From contig JBGTKH010000060.1 of the NCBI GenBank assembly GCA_041744735.1, positions 1 through 10,561 of the forward strand: a DNA stretch of 10,561 bases, read 5' to 3'. The translations under genes and the position numbers were made by a program. Below the pieces are notes generated by a model. That model ran no database searches. It had not been told where the DNA came from and saw nothing but the letters and a program-made list of their open reading frames with translations. Below are positions 7,456 to 10,561 of the stretch, one piece after another. Source of the stretch: JBGTKH01 sp041744735 (GTDB lineage: Bacteria > Planctomycetota > Planctomycetia > Pirellulales > Pirellulaceae). Positions within the stretch are counted from its first letter, which is position 1. Every line of letters begins with the position of its first letter.

Positions 7456-8031
7456 TCACACGGCAACCAACTCTTCGACCTGCTTGGCCAGCCGCTTGCG
7501 AGCCACGTGCAGACGCCGCTTGATCGTGCCCAGCGGCGCGTCGAACTGGTCGCTCATCTCCAGCAGCGTCTGACCCTTGACGTAGAACGCCACCAGCGTG
7601 TCGCGGTCCAGCTTCCGCAGCCGCCGCAGTCCGGCGCGCAGTTGTACTTTCCGCTCGCCGTCCAGCACCAGCATTAACGGCGTCTGGTTCTCAACGCACG
7701 CGGCGTCGAGCGTCTCCGACTCGACCGGCAGGTCCGGGCCGCGGCGCACGATGCGGTTGATGGCCATGCGGTGCGTGATCGACCGTAGCCAACCGCCGAA
7801 GCACTCCGGCTGCCGCAACTGGCCGATCTTTTCCAGGGCCTTCACGAACACGTCCTGGCACAGTTCCTGCGCGTCGGCGTAGCCGCCCAACCGGCGCAGC
7901 GCGATCGCGAATACGTGCCGCTCGTAGCGCTCGAACAGCTCGCCGAACGCCGCGCGATCTCCGTCCTGAGCCGCGAGCACCAACTCACTGACGCGGATCT
8001 TGTCCGTCTCGTTGAACGTTACAGTAGCCAT
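7456..8031 (-). CDS. ECF-like sigma-70 family RNA polymerase sigma factor, 191 aa
   Basis: A two-domain alternative sigma factor that would direct core RNA polymerase to a specific promoter set. Region 2 covers about residues 16-97: the core-binding part includes DAQELCQDVFVKALEKI, followed by the -10 recognition helix ending WLRSITHRMAINRIVRR. A linker (98-125) leads to region 4 at about 128-187, with the helix-turn-helix LEMSDQFDAPLGTIKRRLHVARKRL that reads the -35 element. Length (191 aa) and the absence of region 3 fit the ECF group. The ATG at 8031 is preceded on the - strand by the weak purine-rich stretch AGAGAG. No anti-sigma factor is visible: the next gene downstream is convergent, and upstream there is only a small open frame and structured DNA. 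Its signal and regulon are unknown. Confidence 0.93.
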   Translation of the reverse strand: MATVTFNETDKIRVSELVLAAQDGDRAAFGELFERYERHVFAIALRRLGGYADAQELCQDVFVKALEKIGQLRQPECFGGWLRSITHRMAINRIVRRGPDLPVESETLDAACVENQTPLMLVLDGERKVQLRAGLRRLRKLDRDTLVAFYVKGQTLLEMSDQFDAPLGTIKRRLHVARKRLAKQVEELVAV

Positions 8032-8111
8032 GATTCACTCTCTGACTAAAACCGGGGGCGTATTCCATCACTGACGAAAAACAGAGTGCCGGCAGCGACG
8101 AGCAGGGGTCC

Positions 8112-8388
8112 GACAGCATTGGGCTGTCAGCCGCTCGGCTGGGCGTCCGCGGTTGGCTTTCGCGATAGTCGGCTGATTCCGAAGGATCTGCCTAGGCTAT
8201 CGCTGTGTGCCTTAGCGACTCGTGAAGTCGCTGCGGACGCCAGCACCGATGCGGCGCTTGTGCGGCCGAACAACTGGGTTCGTGCCGCAAGGCCGCGCCT
8301 GCCAGCATCGGCTGCAAGCGGGATTTCCCGCTCGTAAATCCAGCCGCTGATGCCGGTAAGGCTCGTCTGGTATAGAGGCGCAGCGAGC
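8112..8388. ncRNA. Candidate structured RNA: cluster of perfect stem-loops including a three-way junction
   Basis: Stems seen directly: 8112-8117/8123-8128; 8129-8132/8137-8140; 8142-8150/8233-8241 (9 bp, closing a junction); inside it 8162-8168/8197-8203 (7 bp) and 8214-8220/8226-8232 (7 bp, abutting the closing stem); 8246-8252/8305-8311 (7 bp), which encloses 8261-8266/8284-8289 with 8268-8271/8278-8281; 8317-8322/8327-8332 (ATTT loop); and 8361-8365 with 8367-8369 against 8381-8388. Most pairs are Watson-Crick, so both strands can fold and the strand cannot be fixed. If it is on the - strand, it would be the leader of the sigma factor mRNA and would overlap the small frame at 8192-8491. 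I do not recognise RNase P, tmRNA, SRP RNA, a tRNA or a known riboswitch in it. Confidence 0.35.
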
Positions 8389-8491
8389 AGGTACCGAGGA
8401 CGCGCACTTCACCCATGCCGGCCACATTGACGCGATCTTGGCGATCACGGACCAAATTGCGGATCATGTTGGCATTGATAAAGTTACGCAT
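8192..8491 (-). CDS. Small hypothetical open reading frame with strong ribosome binding site, 99 aa
   Basis: I do not recognise this protein. The ATG at 8491 is preceded on the - strand by GGGGAGGATGCA, a strong Shine-Dalgarno sequence with good spacing, which argues that something is translated here. The first 34 or so residues (starting MRNFINANMIRNLVRD and including GMGEVRVLG) look like ordinary protein. From there on the composition turns Arg/Ala/Ser/His-rich and the DNA is the palindromic stretch described separately, so the C-terminal two thirds may be a fusion with non-coding repeat sequence or a truncated remnant. The frame could also start 31 codons earlier, at 8584, without a ribosome binding site. 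The gene is on the same strand as the sigma factor, with its stop 160 bp upstream of that start, so it could be a leader peptide for it. Confidence 0.4.
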   Translation of the reverse strand: MRNFINANMIRNLVRDRQDRVNVAGMGEVRVLGTCSLRLYTRRALPASAAGFTSGKSRLQPMLAGAALRHEPSCSAAQAPHRCWRPQRLHESLRHTAIA

Positions 8492-8495
8492 TGCA

Positions 8496-8503
8496 TCCTC
8501 CCC
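8496..8503 (-). promoter_or_regulatory. Strong Shine-Dalgarno sequence before the small open frame
   Basis: On the - strand GGGGAGGA lies about 4 nt before the ATG at 8491. It is the strongest ribosome binding site in the region and the main reason to believe in the small frame. Confidence 0.6.
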
Positions 8504-8687
8504 TGCACGTATACGCACAGTCAGAGAGTAACGTAGAGAAAAACAACTAATTCCAATCCTACCACCGAAACCGAGGCGAAACAAGCTCCGCGGGGCGGCG
8601 AACCCCGGCCGCTGTCACTGGCCACAACAGTTTCGTCAGGACGCAGCAGTAAGACGATACATCGGCGAATTGGTTCGCGCGGTATCC
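8504..8687. other. Intergenic region between the Rpn gene and the small frame
   Basis: No gene is supported here. It should contain the promoter for the small frame and sigma factor on the - strand, but I see no convincing -35/-10 pair. Confidence 0.4.
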
Positions 8688-8714
8688 GAAAAAATTGACT
8701 CGGCCGAGTTTTTA
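8688..8714 (-). terminator. Likely intrinsic terminator of the Rpn/isomerase transcript
   Basis: A 12-bp perfect palindrome, actcggccgagt (8698-8709), begins 2 bp past the TAA stop of the Rpn gene. On the - strand it is preceded by an A-run and followed by CAA and a run of six T. The stem is short because the palindrome needs a loop, but the A/T flanks could extend it. Confidence 0.5.
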
Positions 8715-9686
8715 CGATCCGAACAGCTCCGCTTCCAACTCTTCCGCACGCTGGCGAAGCGCGTCGAGCGACAGCGCTTTCAACTCGTCCGTCGGCGTCA
8801 ACGGCCGCTTCAAGCGTCGCTGGCAGATATGAATTTGTCCAATGAACTCGCCCATTTCAAGTCCCATCGCACGTCCTTGCTGGAGTCCTTGTTCAAGTCC
8901 TTGTTCAATTCCTTGCTCAATTCCTTGCTCAATTCCTTGCTCAAGTCCTTGCTCAATTCCTTGCTCAAGTCCTTGCTCGGTCGCGTCCTCGAGCAAACTC
9001 ATCTGATCGCGAACCGCTTTGAGTCGTGCTTCGTATCGTTCTCTTTCCACTTCGTCTTGTGTCAACATTTCATACTCCTTGATGGCACGTTGGATCGCCG
9101 GTTCCTGTAATGCATCAGGCAATTGATCGGAATCCATTCTCTCGGCATGTTTGAAAAAGTACAGCCACTTGTCCAACGGATCGGCTAATTCATCCGGCGT
9201 TCGGCGAAACTTAGGCAATTCGAGTAAGTGAACTTGAATCTGCTCGGAAAAACAAATGCTGTGCTCGGCGTTGACCAAACTGAACGCCAAGTGGTACTCA
9301 TCCACCGTCGGAAACAGCGTCTGGTTGAGCAAACAGATGCTGATGACCGGCCGGAGCGTCGCATAGCTGTCGCCCTCGCAAAGCTGTTGTCGATACAGTC
9401 CCGCCCAGTAGTACAGTATACGGCTGCGGAAGTGTCGCGGCAAAAGGATCTGCATCTCGACGTTTACCAGCCGCCCAAGCTGGTCTCGCGCTTTGATGTC
9501 CAAAACGGTCAGTTTATCTTCGGCAAAATCACGTTCACTAAATGGGTTCAGAATTTCAACGTCCGTAATCGGCACTTCCGGCTTGATGACCGCGTTGATC
9601 AGATGAATGAGGATCTCTGCGTTTCGTTCGTCGCCGAAGACACGCTTGAACGCATAGTCGACTTTGGGATCGATGCCAAGAATCAT
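8712..9686 (-). CDS. Rpn family PD-(D/E)XK nuclease (recombination-promoting nuclease / putative transposase), 324 aa
   Basis: A member of the PDDEXK_2/Rpn family, DNA endonucleases linked to transposase-like genes and to phage defence. The N-terminus has the family opening DPKVDYAFKRVFG (6-18). The nuclease core shows D63 in LDIKA and E77-M-Q79 in VNVEMQ, the D...E-x-Q active-site pattern. The core runs to about residue 130, then a helical region to about 235. Nine tetrapeptides of (x)EQG type follow at 236-271, and a charged C-terminal helical region ends at 324. Gly-containing EQG/EKG repeats are a known feature of the family. The ATG at 9686 lies 12 bp after the isomerase stop on the same strand, with no strong ribosome binding site, so translation may depend on the upstream gene. 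The frame is intact. A strong internal start at codon 274 is described separately. Confidence 0.9.
   Translation of the reverse strand: MILGIDPKVDYAFKRVFGDERNAEILIHLINAVIKPEVPITDVEILNPFSERDFAEDKLTVLDIKARDQLGRLVNVEMQILLPRHFRSRILYYWAGLYRQQLCEGDSYATLRPVISICLLNQTLFPTVDEYHLAFSLVNAEHSICFSEQIQVHLLELPKFRRTPDELADPLDKWLYFFKHAERMDSDQLPDALQEPAIQRAIKEYEMLTQDEVERERYEARLKAVRDQMSLLEDATEQGLEQGIEQGLEQGIEQGIEQGIEQGLEQGLQQGRAMGLEMGEFIGQIHICQRRLKRPLTPTDELKALSLDALRQRAEELEAELFGS
8715..8867 (-). CDS. Possible internally initiated C-terminal product of the Rpn gene, 51 aa
   Basis: Codon 274 of the Rpn frame is an ATG (8867) preceded on the - strand by AAGGA with 6 nt spacing, better than the site at the full-length start. 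The product would be the last 51 residues, from MGLEMGEFIG to the C-terminal helix with LDALRQRAEELEAELFG. For E. coli Rpn proteins, small in-frame C-terminal products made from internal starts have been reported to act as antitoxins. Here the function is inferred by analogy. A second ATG at 8855 (codon 278) is a further candidate. Coordinates exclude the stop codon at 8712-8714. Confidence 0.4.
8874..8981 (-). repeat. Tandem repeat, nine 12-bp units, within the Rpn gene
   Basis: On the + strand the units are variants of tccttgctcaat. On the coding strand each encodes Ile/Leu-Glu-Gln-Gly, with Thr in the first unit and Gln in the last. Units differ by only one to three bases, so copy number can probably change by slippage without a frameshift. 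Each unit also contains CAAGGA, a Shine-Dalgarno-like sequence. Confidence 0.95.
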
Positions 9687-9698
9687 CGCCGCTGCCCG

Positions 9699-10561
9699 TC
9701 ATCCGAAGATATTCGAACTCGCCCCGCTCTCGTGAAACCGGAATATGTGTTCCACATTGCCGCGGAGCACTTGGCGGCCCAGTGCTACGGCTTGCTCTTC
9801 GCTCCAGCCGCGGTCGATCACGAACCGTTCGGCAAGTATCTTAGCCAGAATCCGCTTGTACATGTTGAATTTCGGCAGCGCGAATTCCAACTTGTACATG
9901 TCGCTGTAGTAGCCGATCTGCTTGGTGCGCGGCACCGCTTCCAGCCGAGCGGCCGCGTCGTGCTCGATGAACGTGGGTGTGTTCGAGTACCACCAGTGTC
10001 CGTTGGTGACCACGTTCGGGAAGATCCAGGCATAGCTGGTCAGTTCCTGGTTCGTCACACTGGCCAGCACGGAGATTGGAAACGTGACCTGCGGGAATGC
10101 GTTGAACAATTCCTTGTACTGAATCAGCGACACACGGCTGTCGTACAAATCGCGGCCTTGGTACACGCCGTCTTCGTACACGCCGCGGTTGACGCCGATC
10201 ATCAAATCGAACGGCAAGTGAAATTCGGCACAGTACTCGGCCAGCGTCCAGAAGACGAAGTTGGCCACCGCGCGGCGCTGCGTGGCGTCGGACCGCAACT
10301 CTTTCGAGCACACGTCGCTGATCGCCGTGTCGGCTCGTCCGTCGGTAATCTGCGTCGGCTCGAAATCGGGCGGCAGCGAAATCGCGCAGGCCCGCGCGTT
10401 GTGTTTGACAAAGTGCTCGAACAAACCGCCGATCGCGCTGCGCAGCGAAGCCGCGTCGCTGACCGCCGTGCCCGTCGCCGATTCCAACCGGGCTCGCACT
10501 TCCGGCTTGGCCAGATGAAACACCAGGTCGTCGGTTCGCAGGCAGGGGATGTAAACTTTCG
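9699..10561 (-). CDS. Glucuronate/uronate isomerase family protein (C-terminal 286 aa, partial)
   Basis: The C-terminal part of an amidohydrolase-fold enzyme related to uronate isomerase, which interconverts hexuronates (for example glucuronate to fructuronate) at the start of uronate breakdown in the cytoplasm. Visible family-like blocks are the MIGVNRGVYEDGVYQGRDLY segment, the aromatic VVTNGHWWYSNTP, and IGYYSDMYKLEFALPKFNMY followed by KRILAKIL. The last resembles the conserved GMLTDSR...HEYFRRIL block of uronate isomerases. The frame is open to the window edge, starting KVYIPCLRTDDLVFHLAKPE, so the GTG at 10523 is internal and the real start lies beyond the window. Family length of about 410-470 aa suggests one third is missing, including the metal-binding His-x-His. 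It may be a divergent subfamily with another substrate. It ends 12 bp before the Rpn gene. Confidence 0.75.
   Translation of the reverse strand, partial: KVYIPCLRTDDLVFHLAKPEVRARLESATGTAVSDAASLRSAIGGLFEHFVKHNARACAISLPPDFEPTQITDGRADTAISDVCSKELRSDATQRRAVANFVFWTLAEYCAEFHLPFDLMIGVNRGVYEDGVYQGRDLYDSRVSLIQYKELFNAFPQVTFPISVLASVTNQELTSYAWIFPNVVTNGHWWYSNTPTFIEHDAAARLEAVPRTKQIGYYSDMYKLEFALPKFNMYKRILAKILAERFVIDRGWSEEQAVALGRQVLRGNVEHIFRFHESGASSNIFG

Larger units (their letters stand above)
8037..8529. repeat. 11-bp inverted repeat bracketing the structured region
   Basis: actctctgact at 8037-8047 and its exact complement at 8519-8529 enclose the small open frame and the hairpin cluster. The left copy lies just upstream of the sigma factor ATG. 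It may be a terminal repeat of a small element or chance. No flanking target duplication was seen. Confidence 0.3.

Noticed and set aside
7354..7677. + strand frames opposite the sigma factor
   Set aside because: They overlap the terminator and sigma region 4 in antisense and show no family features.
8261..8310. tRNA or tmRNA, because of a GGGTTCG motif and cloverleaf-like pairing
   Set aside because: There is no acceptor stem, anticodon arm or CCA-type end in the right places, and the motif is in a hairpin loop with the wrong context.
8874..8981. CRISPR array
   Set aside because: Units are 12 bp, contiguous, without spacers, and in frame within the Rpn gene.
8670..9110. + strand frame of 146 aa with repeated SLLNSLLK segments
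   Set aside because: It is the antisense reading of the 12-bp repeat and flanks in the Rpn gene. The amphipathic pattern is a by-product of the repeat.

Overview
The window looks like a chromosomal piece from a planctomycete, most likely a Pirellulales-type bacterium. I infer this from the gene set and style: a very long secretin with a helical-repeat N-terminus, a large membrane-anchored companion protein of no clear family, an ECF-type sigma factor, and an intergenic region full of short palindromic repeats. No ribosomal or other marker gene is present, so the assignment is a judgement and not a proof.

Left part, + strand (1-7234). This reads as the end of a pilus or secretion gene cluster. 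It starts with the Pro/Ala-rich tail of a gene that ends at 101. A 705-aa protein with one N-terminal membrane segment follows (190-2307). Next come about 550 bp of intergenic DNA occupied largely by a nest of inverted repeats (2303-2557). Then there is a 1319-aa GspD/PilQ-family secretin (2859-6818), and a DUF423 membrane protein whose ATG overlaps the secretin stop codon. The secretin would form the outer-membrane channel. The 705-aa protein and the truncated upstream gene are good candidates for inner-membrane or periplasmic partners, by position only.

Middle, - strand (about 7400-8500). An ECF-like sigma-70 factor (7456-8031) ends in a clear hairpin terminator and converges on DUF423. Upstream of it is a small open frame with a strong Shine-Dalgarno sequence (8192-8491). 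The DNA over and around that frame (8112-8388) is a run of back-to-back perfect stem-loops, including a stem that closes a three-way junction. This is the part of the window least explained by ordinary genes and is a candidate structured RNA or long structured leader.

Right part, - strand (8712-10561). The C-terminal two thirds of a glucuronate/uronate-isomerase-family enzyme runs off the right edge. Only 12 bp after it comes an Rpn-family PD-(D/E)XK nuclease gene. Its C-terminal third carries nine tandem 12-bp units encoding (x)EQG. The last units supply a Shine-Dalgarno-like sequence just before an in-frame ATG. This suggests an internally initiated 51-aa product of the kind described as an intragenic antitoxin for Rpn proteins. 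A palindrome followed by a T-run closes this transcript.
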